From Stichopus chloronotus (Eukaryota; Echinodermata; Holothuroidea; Aspidochirotida; Stichopodidae), in NCBI GenBank assembly GCA_021234535.1, contig SFZH01000008.1:2914001-2978000 (forward strand): 64,000 nt of DNA. Direction: 5' to 3'. A program made the translations under genes and the position numbers. Each line of letters opens with the position of its first letter. Position 1 is the stretch's first letter. Positions 59,701-64,000 of the stretch are shown here, piece by piece. The notes beneath the pieces were generated by a model. It searched no databases and had not been told where the DNA came from. It worked only from the letters and a program-made list of their open reading frames with translations.

Positions 59701-62195
59701 ACATGTCATCAGCTTTTTTTCCTTCTTTTTGAAGCAAATGCAAGTAAAAACAGTGTGTTTACCTTAGTTGTGGGGGTTCCCTCTAAGTCATTTGCCGCAT
59801 GCAAAAATCCTTCCTCTTCCTCATTTTTAGAGTCACTATCGGACTTAAACTTTAATAAACTCTGCAAAGATCGTGTAAGAGAGAATACTGCTTTTTTGGA
59901 ATAGAGGGGGAATTGAGAAAAAAATACACCAACGTTGTCGCTGCAGAGATAAATTGTAAGAAGTGCAGCATGTTCAAGAACACTTCTAGGTTCCACATTC
60001 TTGATCATTGTCTCAACACGAAGACGATTATTATATCCATCATGTGGCACTTGTGAGCAGATAATAGGGCTAGCACGTACACTGCGAACAATCTTGCAAA
60101 GGTTGATTAGCTGGGAATTATGTGATGCAGCATATATTACAAGATGAGTGTATTCATTATATGCAGAGCGTGATGGCCAGGACAAATATACTTGTCATAA
60201 GCAGTCAACTGGTTAAGTACTGTAAAATCCACAGTTAGTCAAAGGTCGTGTGTGACATCTATCTAGAAAAGAGCTGGCTTTACTCAAATTGCAAAGTGAC
60301 ACCCTGATTGAAAATCTGTTGGAATTTTGTTTCTATCTATTATTGTTTTTGCATTATGGCTTTTCAAAATTTGATGAAAATGCAGATCTGATGACATGGA
60401 CTGTTCCACAGTGTTGGTATGTCTTTTGTTGAACCTATATATATTATTTCTAATTACTCAGTTACTGGGTTTCACCAATTGGTAAGTGATGTCAATATTT
60501 GTGAAGAAGAAAATTCATGCTTTGAATGAAAAAACAAAACCCTTTGAGGCAAATGGAATTTTCAATTGTCCTTGAAATAAAGGTTAAGTAAACAAAGGAT
60601 ATCATAAGATGTATCAAGCAAGTTCATCTCTTGACGTCGCAAATTTGCATACCAAGCCCAATGTTTATTCATGATGCAGGTGTGAGACAGGAAGTTGCCT
60701 GTAAAATGTCAATATGTGATGGATTTTGATGGAATTTGTCTCTATTTTCAACTTTTTAATGCAGTCAGTATTCTGAAGTGTCATTTTCATGTCACACAAC
60801 CTTTAAATCCCTGAACCTTTAAAACCCTGATCCTTGATACAGCATTTGGGATGTCGCTCAAACATTAAAGGGCTCTCAAGCTCAGGGACTACCACTAGAC
60901 TGCTTCACTGACGTCACTGTATAAGTATGAATGAAGTCAGCATTTAATCTTTAATAGTTTTATCTGGTTGTCCAAGGGTGATTACTGTGTCATGCAAAAT
61001 GTTGTCATCCTTTTCAAAATTAAGTGAATTTGTAGAGTTTGAACATGTCACCTATAATAAGCCCTACTTATCTTGAAAGGAATATTCCTGTGACAAGTAA
61101 GGGGGGTAATAAATGTTTTTTCTCTGCAGGCATTTCAAATCCCACACCAGTATCTTGTTCATAACTCAAGATATTGCTAATTGAAGAAAGACAGCTCTCT
61201 GGTGAAAAAAAGAATTCCAGTTGCCTCAAGCTTACAAAATGCTATGGAACACCAGCAATTCGATGGAAATATTTTTTTTTTTTAAATTGCAGTGTGTGAT
61301 TATCTTTGAATCTTGAAATATTTGGAATGATGCAAAAAAGAAGGATTTTAGATGTGGATTGAGATTAAAATGCTGTAAAGGTAAAGATCACATCCTTTAA
61401 ACTATCTAAGGTTTTGTCTAAAACAGTTGAGATTATAAAGAATGTGAAGAATATTCAATTGGTCAGTGATTTCCCATCATGCAATGCACTAGTGTGAAAT
61501 AGAAATGTGCTTAAAGCCCTGTAACTTCCAAAACAAAAGCTGCTGTTTTGATATGGTTGCCAATTCCCACCAATATAGAGAAAAAATTCCTTGAATTTTG
61601 TTACATTTCAGTATGTCTTTTCCCTTGGTTAGTCAGGTAGTCTTTTATGCCTTCTATGCAATTGTCCATTTTGTGGTATTTGTTACAAATGCATCACAAA
61701 ATGCATTGCATTGTTTCTAATATTTTGAGTAATCTATGAACTTTGGTCAAAGAACTTACTCATTTGCTTATCTGAAGGACACCTTGTTGTCCTGAGAAGA
61801 AAAAAAGGAAGATGGATTGCTTTTAACAGTTAATGTTCAAAGTAAAGTACTGATGAAGATTTCTCCAAAGGTTCCAAATGTCTGTTTTGTGTTATCTTAT
61901 TTGTGGAAACACATTGGTAAGGAATGTAGAATTAACTCAAGATTATGTCCCTCACATTGTCATGTTTCGTTCATACTTTTTATTTTGCAAAGGCTTTCCT
62001 TATCTTTTTCTCCAGAGCTATGAAAAACCTCTTTTGGATAGCAGCCCACCCATCCTGGAGAAGGAGAAAGTCAAAGCTATATTTTACAGAGTTCGAGGCA
62101 TCTACCAGTGCCACCTCATGTTTCAGATTGCCCTTGCCAGTCGTGTCAAAAATTGGGATGAAATGCAACAGATTGGGGATGTTTTTGTTGCCTCT
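26653..62195 (+). CDS. ARHGEF10: ARHGEF10-like Rho guanine nucleotide exchange factor, six exons, 3' end outside window
   Basis: Spliced coding sequence join(26653-26737, 28213-28338, 35660-35928, 45907-46012, 51578-51753, 62016-62195), continuing beyond 64000. All junctions are GT-AG and the phases agree (1,1,0,1,0,0), giving 314 residues without a stop. Seen: an acidic region with SSWGSDEWDTFSEDS at residues 98-112, a basic KVRSFLFGRH at 173-182, a Pro-rich linker at 213-221, then the start of a DH domain (RRHVIQAIVDSERSY at 231-245, FQIALASRV at 290-298). Vertebrate ARHGEF10 and ARHGEF10L have the same order: an acidic WSSSEFESYSEDS-like stretch, a KVSFL-like stretch, then DH. Known for the family: DH-catalysed GDP/GTP exchange on RhoA-class GTPases at membrane and cytoskeleton, with a C-terminal WD40-like region. 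Inferred: a single invertebrate orthologue; 10 versus 10L cannot be separated. Introns are long (1.5-10.3 kb). Confidence 0.9.
26738..28212 (+). other. Intron 1 of ARHGEF10-like gene
   Basis: 1475-bp intron bounded by GTAAGT and TTTCTAG. It contains a C homopolymer of about 18 bases near 27861-27878, which probably varies in length, and otherwise nothing I can name. Confidence 0.8.
28213..28338 (+). CDS. ARHGEF10: ARHGEF10-like exon 2 (residues 29-70)
   Basis: Acceptor TTTCTAG at 28206-28212, donor G|GTAAGT after 28338. The exon is 126 bp and starts and ends in phase 1. It encodes 41 whole codons with many acidic and aromatic residues (GTYYEDVQFDEGEH near the end). Vertebrate ARHGEF10L has short 'YDDV/YEDA'-type acidic-tyrosine motifs in the equivalent N-terminal region; YYEDV here looks like the same kind of motif, which is my inference. 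The translation runs open past the donor for about 50 codons of intron, but composition changes and the donor matches consensus, so I end the exon at 28338. Confidence 0.82.
29538..29892. mobile_element. TTAA-target MITE, family 1, copy 1
   Basis: A 347-bp element (29542-29888) between two TTAA copies (29538-29541, 29889-29892). Its ends are inverted: AGGGAAATAGGGCGTTT at the left and the complement AAACGCCCTATTTCCCT at the right. It has no coding capacity, so it would be non-autonomous. A full-length relative lies inverted at 36304-36647. Confidence 0.85.
31117..32848. repeat. 20-bp minisatellite array, about 86 units
   Basis: Continuous tandem array with unit GCTGGACATGATGACACTCT. The main variant has G for C near the end (ACACTGT versus ACACTCT); rarer ones are GACGCTCT and ACTTGATG. 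Seven units lack 3 bp, giving a 17-bp form (ATGATGCTGTGCTGG near 31371, 31609, 31806, 31922, 32320, 32577, 32773). Each 17-bp unit follows a CTCT-type unit and six of seven precede a CTGT-type unit, so blocks of several units have been copied together. The reverse complement of the unit has no stop in any phase, so three overlapping minus-strand ORFs of about 577-624 codons span the array. I treat these as by-products, not genes. Confidence 0.97.
33419..33564. mobile_element. Possible 146-bp inverted-repeat element
   Basis: CAAACACCAGGTTTAAT (33419-33435) is mirrored by ATTAAACCAGGTGTTTTG (33547-33564) with one mismatch and one extra base. No obvious target duplication and no second copy seen. 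Confidence 0.45.
33824..33870. repeat. Competing nested inverted repeats
   Basis: GGGAACAATT (33835-33844) pairs perfectly with AATTGTTCCC (33861-33870), 16-nt loop. AATTGGATT (33824-33832) pairs with AATCCAATT (33856-33864). The two stems share 33861-33864, so only one can form at a time. Confidence 0.8.
34737..35110 (+). mobile_element. tRNA-derived SINE
   Basis: The first 70 bp form a tRNA-like head with a pol III A box (TTGCCTCGGTGG, 34742-34753, then TTAAAGAGTC) and a B box GGATCAAATCC (34787-34797). A non-tRNA body of about 300 bp follows, including CCGTCCATCGGATGGGGTCG near 35000-35019, a phrase resembling the 'GGATGgGaCGTTAAA' motif common in SINE bodies of marine invertebrates. A functional tRNA is unlikely because acceptor-stem pairing is poor and no clear anticodon arm forms. 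The 3' boundary is approximate. Confidence 0.65.
35118..35202 (+). repeat. 85-bp direct repeat, left copy
   Basis: TTGTTCATCCATGAT through CTGATCCTCAAATTCTAAAAAC is repeated, diverged by a few changes, at about 35414-35499. The two copies enclose a separate dispersed repeat (35225-35345). Confidence 0.75.
35225..35345 (-). repeat. Dispersed repeat, inverted partner of 1126-1245
   Basis: CTTGCCTCACTTATGCATAC ... AGTTCTAGCACC is the reverse complement, with scattered changes, of 1126-1245. It sits between the two 85-bp direct repeats. Confidence 0.65.
35414..35499 (+). repeat. 85-bp direct repeat, right copy
   Basis: Second copy of the 35118-35202 sequence, ending CTGATCCTCAAATTCTAAAAAC. It ends about 160 bp before the exon 3 acceptor. 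Confidence 0.75.
35660..35928 (+). CDS. ARHGEF10: ARHGEF10-like exon 3, acidic N-terminal region (residues 72-160)
   Basis: Acceptor TGCTTTGCAG ending at 35659, donor AAG|GTAAGA after 35928; 269 bp, entering in phase 1 and leaving in phase 0. This is the most GC-rich stretch of the locus, with C/G-rich third positions (gac, gag, acc, ccc), unlike the surrounding intron. The product is strongly acidic (IDDDLYDDI, then DSSWGSDEWDTFSEDS). The latter parallels the vertebrate ARHGEF10L stretch LGWSSSEFESYSEDSGEE, one of the two strongest anchors for the family call. The open frame extends upstream to 35509, but that portion is intron before the acceptor. Confidence 0.92.
36300..36651. mobile_element. 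TTAA-target MITE, family 1, copy 2 (inverted)
   Basis: 344-bp relative of 29542-29888 in opposite orientation, aligning through the interior (for example GTTCACCCAAACTTTCCAAA near 36471-36490 and ATGATGCATCTTTCC near 36496-36510). Ends are AGGGAAATATGGCGTTTA at the left and ATGCCCTATTCCCCT at the right. The right TTAA is intact (36648-36651); the left target has decayed to CACA. Confidence 0.8.
39300..39420 (+). repeat. Dispersed repeat ('accagtgagttgtgg' family), diverged copy
   Basis: Shares ACTTTATTTGGGAG, AATGCATTAGAGTAAGCAAG and ATACCCACACTAGT with 43500-43620 in the same order. A common, old dispersed family; I cannot assign it to a superfamily. Confidence 0.5.
41344..41650. mobile_element. 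Foldback/MITE element with about 70-bp inverted arms, complete copy
   Basis: The left arm (41344-41417), starting AATTCACAGCGCGTACTCCC and ending CATCTGGCAA, is mirrored by the right arm (41579-41650), starting TTGCCAGATGCTAGACCATG. The right outer end has a 3-bp deletion. Between them is a 160-bp core with a (CA)n tract at 41556-41576. Related partial copies are at 6233-6443, 16865-17100 and 24204-24239. Confidence 0.85.
43500..43620 (+). repeat. Dispersed repeat ('accagtgagttgtgg' family), diverged copy
   Basis: CTGGAACTTTATTCAGGAG ... AATGCATTAGTGTGAGCAAG ... GGATACCCATAGCAGTGAGT parallels 39300-39420. A shorter match lies at 52018-52075 (GGATACCTGCACCAGTAAGT). Confidence 0.5.
45907..46012 (+). 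CDS. ARHGEF10: ARHGEF10-like exon 4, basic segment (residues 161-195)
   Basis: A pyrimidine-rich acceptor (TGTCCTCTTGCAG) precedes 45907 and the donor G|GTATGC follows 46012; 106 bp, 35 codons plus one base. It begins VKMLKDRGSGLDKVRSFLFG, matching in kind the ARHGEF10/10L segment 'LEKTR...RKVSFL' that links the acidic region to the DH domain, and ends in an Asn/Asp run (NGDNDDNDE). The exon was too short to stand out by ORF length and was found by phase matching between exons 3 and 5. Vertebrate counterparts place phosphorylatable serines here; whether these are used in this organism is unknown. Confidence 0.88.
46013..51577 (+). other. Intron 4 of ARHGEF10-like gene
   Basis: About 5.6-kb intron, mostly unique AT-rich sequence. 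Landmarks are an A/C-rich run at 46469-46510, a pyrimidine-rich stretch at 47695-47760, a TCG-rich low-complexity patch at 47998-48030 and a perfect hairpin at 50415-50443. Confidence 0.75.
50415..50443. repeat. Perfect 13-bp hairpin with 3-nt loop
   Basis: GAAACTGCTCTCC-ACT-GGAGAGCAGTTTC is exactly self-complementary. ACTGGAGAGCAG also occurs just before it (50401-50412), so the left half of the stem can pair with either side. Confidence 0.92.
51578..51753 (+). CDS. ARHGEF10: ARHGEF10-like exon 5, Pro-rich linker and start of DH domain (residues 197-254)
   Basis: Acceptor CTGCTCTTCACAG ends at 51577; donor CAG|GTATGC follows 51753; 176 bp, phase 1 in and phase 0 out. The first half holds a Pro-rich linker (PPPILPPQPDWLTSEE). 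The second half is the opening helix of the DH domain, conserved region 1: RRHVIQAIVDSERSYMMSL, with the invariant-type E-(x)-S/T-Y. In ARHGEF10L the same place reads 'RRHILGSIVQSEGSYVESL', a clear family match. Codon use is GC-richer than the flanking introns. CR1 contacts switch I of the Rho GTPase in known DH-GTPase complexes. Confidence 0.94.
52223..52818. mobile_element. TTAA-target MITE, family 3
   Basis: A 588-bp element (52227-52814) between TTAA copies (52223-52226, 52815-52818). Imperfect inverted ends: AGGAGAAGAAAACC at the left against AGGGGAAGGAAAGTT (complement of the right end). AT-rich interior, with AAAATGGCGGCTTCCTG near 52660. Confidence 0.7.
53940..55260 (+). repeat. 'GTCATGGAAAAGTCAT' dispersed repeat, several fragments
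   Basis: GGGAAAGTCATGGAAAAGTC near 53947, AAATCATGGAAAAGTAATGA near 55093 and GAAATAGTCATGGAAAAATC near 55230, each followed by AAATTTTA or AAATTTTG. A shorter relative is at 59258 (GAAAAAGTCATAGAAAC). Confidence 0.55.
54699..54985 (+). repeat. Tandem dimer, unit about 145 bp
   Basis: CTTGTAAACACCATATCTC (54699) and CTTGTAAACATGATATCTC (54844) start two similar units sharing 'AGCTTGGACA', 'TATGTAG.TGTACCT' and 'ACAAGAAGCCTATT'. A partial relative is at 54055-54100 (TTTAAACACAGTATCTCAAG). Such units are widespread in marine invertebrate genomes, from general knowledge. Confidence 0.75.
57274..57558 (+). CDS. Unidentified 94-codon ORF in intron 5
   Basis: Opens GTG-CCA-AAT (no ATG) and ends TGA. 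Residue use is balanced rather than AT-biased (KEGGTGIFDSNTKMIKSVQF, then CDLDGALIRLFSNKSSG, then LESCSDYRDCL). No splice site pair or family recognised. It could be a fragment of a mobile-element ORF or a chance frame. Confidence 0.2.
   Translation: MPNEDIIQKEGGTGIFDSNTKMIKSVQFSTKNGESTQIESECQFYDKMSSTFQIVTNCDLDGALIRLFSNKSSGNVTCILESCSDYRDCLTIVK
57786..58223. other. GATC-dense block
   Basis: Thirteen GATC sites in about 435 bp (57786, 57800, 57822, 57853, 57867, 57929, 57943, 57956, 57984, 58099, 58129, 58139, 58220; positions to within a base or two), mostly as TGATCA, GGATCAG or AGATCT. Roughly two would be expected by chance. No simple tandem unit explains it. Confidence 0.7.
59709..60185 (-). 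CDS. Unidentified antisense exon-like ORF (158 codons)
   Basis: The longest open frame outside the minisatellite, on the minus strand inside intron 5. I do not recognise it. There is no ATG at the 5' end (the frame opens at a TTG after a TGA at 60195-60197), so if real it is an internal exon or fragment. Composition is protein-like: HLVIYAASHNSQLINLCKIV, then ALLTIYLCSDNVGVFFSQF, then an acidic DSDSKNEEEEG. A strong donor AAG|GTAAAC follows '...EGTPTTK' (last exonic base about 59767), so coding would end there rather than at the ORF stop. The upstream acceptor is unconvincing (ATGACAAG, no clear pyrimidine tract). It could be an exon of a nested antisense gene, a decayed retrocopy or chance. 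Confidence 0.35.
   Translation of the reverse strand: MSWPSRSAYNEYTHLVIYAASHNSQLINLCKIVRSVRASPIICSQVPHDGYNNRLRVETMIKNVEPRSVLEHAALLTIYLCSDNVGVFFSQFPLYSKKAVFSLTRSLQSLLKFKSDSDSKNEEEEGFLHAANDLEGTPTTKVNTLFLLAFASKRRKKS
62016..62195 (+). CDS. ARHGEF10: ARHGEF10-like exon 6, DH domain continued (residues 255-314)
   Basis: Pyrimidine-rich acceptor (CTTATCTTTTTCTCCAG) ends at 62015, donor TCT|GTAAGT follows 62195; 180 bp, exactly 60 codons, phase 0 on both sides. It encodes SYEKPLLDSS..., then VKAIFYRVRGIYQCH and FQIALASRVKNWDEM, ending IGDVFVAS. The vertebrate homologues read nearly the same ([31 protein letters not shown]), so this is the strongest single identification in the window. The remaining DH helices, including the GTPase-contacting last helix, must be in exons beyond 64000; I saw no further exon between 62196 and the window end. 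Confidence 0.95.
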
Positions 62196-64000
62196 GTAAG
62201 TACATCCTCTTATTCGGATTATTTTGTCTCTCGTGGGGCACTTCAGATATGAATTCCGTCATTGTGTGTGTACTTTACATCTAAACGGAGAGTTGCTGCA
62301 GGAAGCAATGCATACACCAGGGGGCAGTGCAAACACCAGTTGCCTTTTGGGTAAATTAAGAAAGTACAGTGACATAGTGAAGTCAGCTAGGTACAATCAC
62401 TCTTATAGTTACCAAGCTAGTGATGCTGTGAAGTGACTGAAATGTCATGTTTGCATTCAACTTCAATGTCAGCATCCTAACACAAGTAAAATGTGCTTTA
62501 AAAGATGCAGTGTTTGGACATGTTCTGTGTCAGCAAGTAGGTGATAGTTTCTAGCTACCTTCATTCACAGTACCTATAAACTACTCCACATAAGGACATG
62601 CACATTTTCAGTCAGTGATTCCTACACAGGGAACTCCATACAGTCTTTATCAGTTTCCAATAATACGTGGATCCTTAACTCATTTTATGACTGGCTGGTT
62701 CATTACAAAACCAGAATGACTTGCTCAACTGTATCAATATAGCAAGCTGTTAGCAACTTTCCAAGCTGCAGAATAACAGAAAGTGCAAACAAAATTATTG
62801 AGAACATGTTTGAAAACCATGCATCATCCGTACAATTAAAGCTGGAATATGATTTGCACTGGTGATAGTTTGGTCATCCATTTTTGTTCCTCAACAGTGT
62901 TTCACGGAAGAGAAAGAAGGGGAAAAGATCACCTGTCACAAAATCTGAAAGATTATCTGTGCTTTTATCTTCCAGATATTTGAATATGAAAATTGTCTCG
63001 ACATTTTTGTTGACCTACAAAATTCAGACTGGTGGAAACCTACAAAATTCAGACCCAAGAAAGCCTCTCTGTCAATCTCTGTTGCTTGATGTCAAATAGA
63101 CCAATGGGAATGGATATGAATATTCATGTATACAAACATGGAGTTTAAACAATGTTTCTTAGTGGCTATAACATAATTGACTTTCAGTGGCAAATATGAC
63201 AAATTTTTAACTCATATTCCAGCTTTAACTTGCAAGCAAGTTTACCATTCATTGCACTCTGTCCTCTCAATTACTGTCGAATGTCGATTGTCAGATTGAC
63301 ATCTGGTCATGTAGGGATCTCTAGGATTTATAAATTATGTAACATCCCTTCCTTTCTGTTGCTGAAAAGCTCTGCTTCCTTCTTGTTCTTGCTAACTATT
63401 GCATCAGTATTACTCATGGGATTTTTTTTGCATCTTAGACGAAAGGAAAATGGATTTTGTTTTGTTAATTTGCCGTTTTGAGATTGAACTATACTGTAGT
63501 TGCCTGAAGTATAAGAACCCAGTTTGAGAGTCTTAAAATTTAGCCTTCTGCTCGTAATTTCCATGATCTGCTTAAACCTTTAAGTGAAACCCTGAAGAAT
63601 TGGGAGATTTAAAGATGACTTTAAAGAACAAAATCTGATTTTAGTAGTATTAGATGGAAATGGAGCTGCAGGTTTCAGATTTTAAAATGAAGTTTCATTG
63701 TAACTTGCTTTAATCCAGTCAAGTGTACGATTGAATTCAGTTTATTGGAAATTCAGGTCAATTCATTTGGTACGATCCAATTTTCAATTCGCAAGCTGCA
63801 ATTCAAGTCAATTCACTTTACTGAGATGTCATTTCATTGTGTTCACTTCTGTTAAGATGAAAATTATTCAAGTAACTTCAAGATAATTTCATTCAATTTA
63901 TAAAGTTCGTGTTCAATTCTTGTTTGTGTCCTAAACAATCATCGTCAGTAATCAGAAGGAGACCTTCAGCAGTGTTGGCACCAGGTCAAAATTTTTGACC
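62196..64000 (+). other. Intron 6 of ARHGEF10-like gene (incomplete)
   Basis: Begins GTAAGT and runs off the window. It contains a 385-bp TTAA-target MITE (62840-63224). From about 63715 the sequence is a run of ATTCAATT/TTCAATTC-type low-complexity motifs. Confidence 0.7.
62836..63228. mobile_element. TTAA-target MITE, family 4
   Basis: A 385-bp element (62840-63224) between TTAA copies (62836-62839, 63225-63228) with 13-bp perfect inverted ends, AGCTGGAATATGA and its complement. An internal direct repeat CCTACAAAATTCAGAC occurs twice near 63014-63055. No coding capacity. Confidence 0.8.

Larger units (their letters stand above)
51754..62015 (+). other. Intron 5 of ARHGEF10-like gene
   Basis: About 10.3-kb intron that splits the DH domain after its first helix. 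It contains a 588-bp MITE (52227-52814), 'GTCATGGAAAAGTCAT' dispersed-repeat copies (53940-55260), a 145-bp tandem dimer (54699-54985), an unidentified plus-strand ORF (57274-57558), a GATC-dense block (57786-58223) and an antisense exon-like ORF (59709-60185). Confidence 0.75.

Overview
This is animal genomic DNA: AT-rich, gene-poor and full of introns and degraded repeats. Operons, Shine-Dalgarno sites and dense ORFs are absent. The only gene I can name is a spliced RhoGEF of the ARHGEF10/ARHGEF10L family. The repeats (a tRNA-derived SINE, LINE 3' ends of the CR1/L2 type, many small inverted-repeat elements, roughly 150-bp 'clock-like' dimers) suit a marine invertebrate, and I lean towards an echinoderm. 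That assignment is inference, not proof.

Layout. Positions 1-26 kb lie upstream of the identified gene. They hold no gene I can name: degenerate tandem arrays (10.6-11.7 kb, 17.3-17.6 kb), a (TA)n tract, two LINE 3'-end fragments (13.1-13.6 kb on the minus strand, 19.0-19.5 kb on the plus strand), an AAC/AAT simple-sequence field (20.2-21.8 kb) split by an inserted MITE, and a few exon-like open blocks of unknown identity (about 5.2-5.65 kb and 25.25-26.33 kb).

From 26653 to beyond the right edge runs the plus-strand ARHGEF10-like gene. Six coding exons (26653-26737, 28213-28338, 35660-35928, 45907-46012, 51578-51753, 62016-62195) have consensus splice sites and fully compatible phases. Together they give 314 residues: start methionine, acidic N-terminal region, a basic KVRSFL-type segment, a proline-rich linker and the first part of the DH (Dbl homology) domain. 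The rest of DH, the PH-like region and the C-terminal part lie past position 64000.

The introns carry most of the unusual sequence: a 1.7-kb array of a 20-bp minisatellite (31.1-32.85 kb) whose complement is open in all three frames, a tRNA-derived SINE, four unrelated families of MITE that all sit at TTAA targets and begin with AG (one of the five copies lies upstream of the gene), a foldback element with about 70-bp inverted arms and truncated relatives elsewhere in the window, a GATC-dense block, and a 158-codon antisense ORF ending in a good splice donor that could be an exon of a nested gene.
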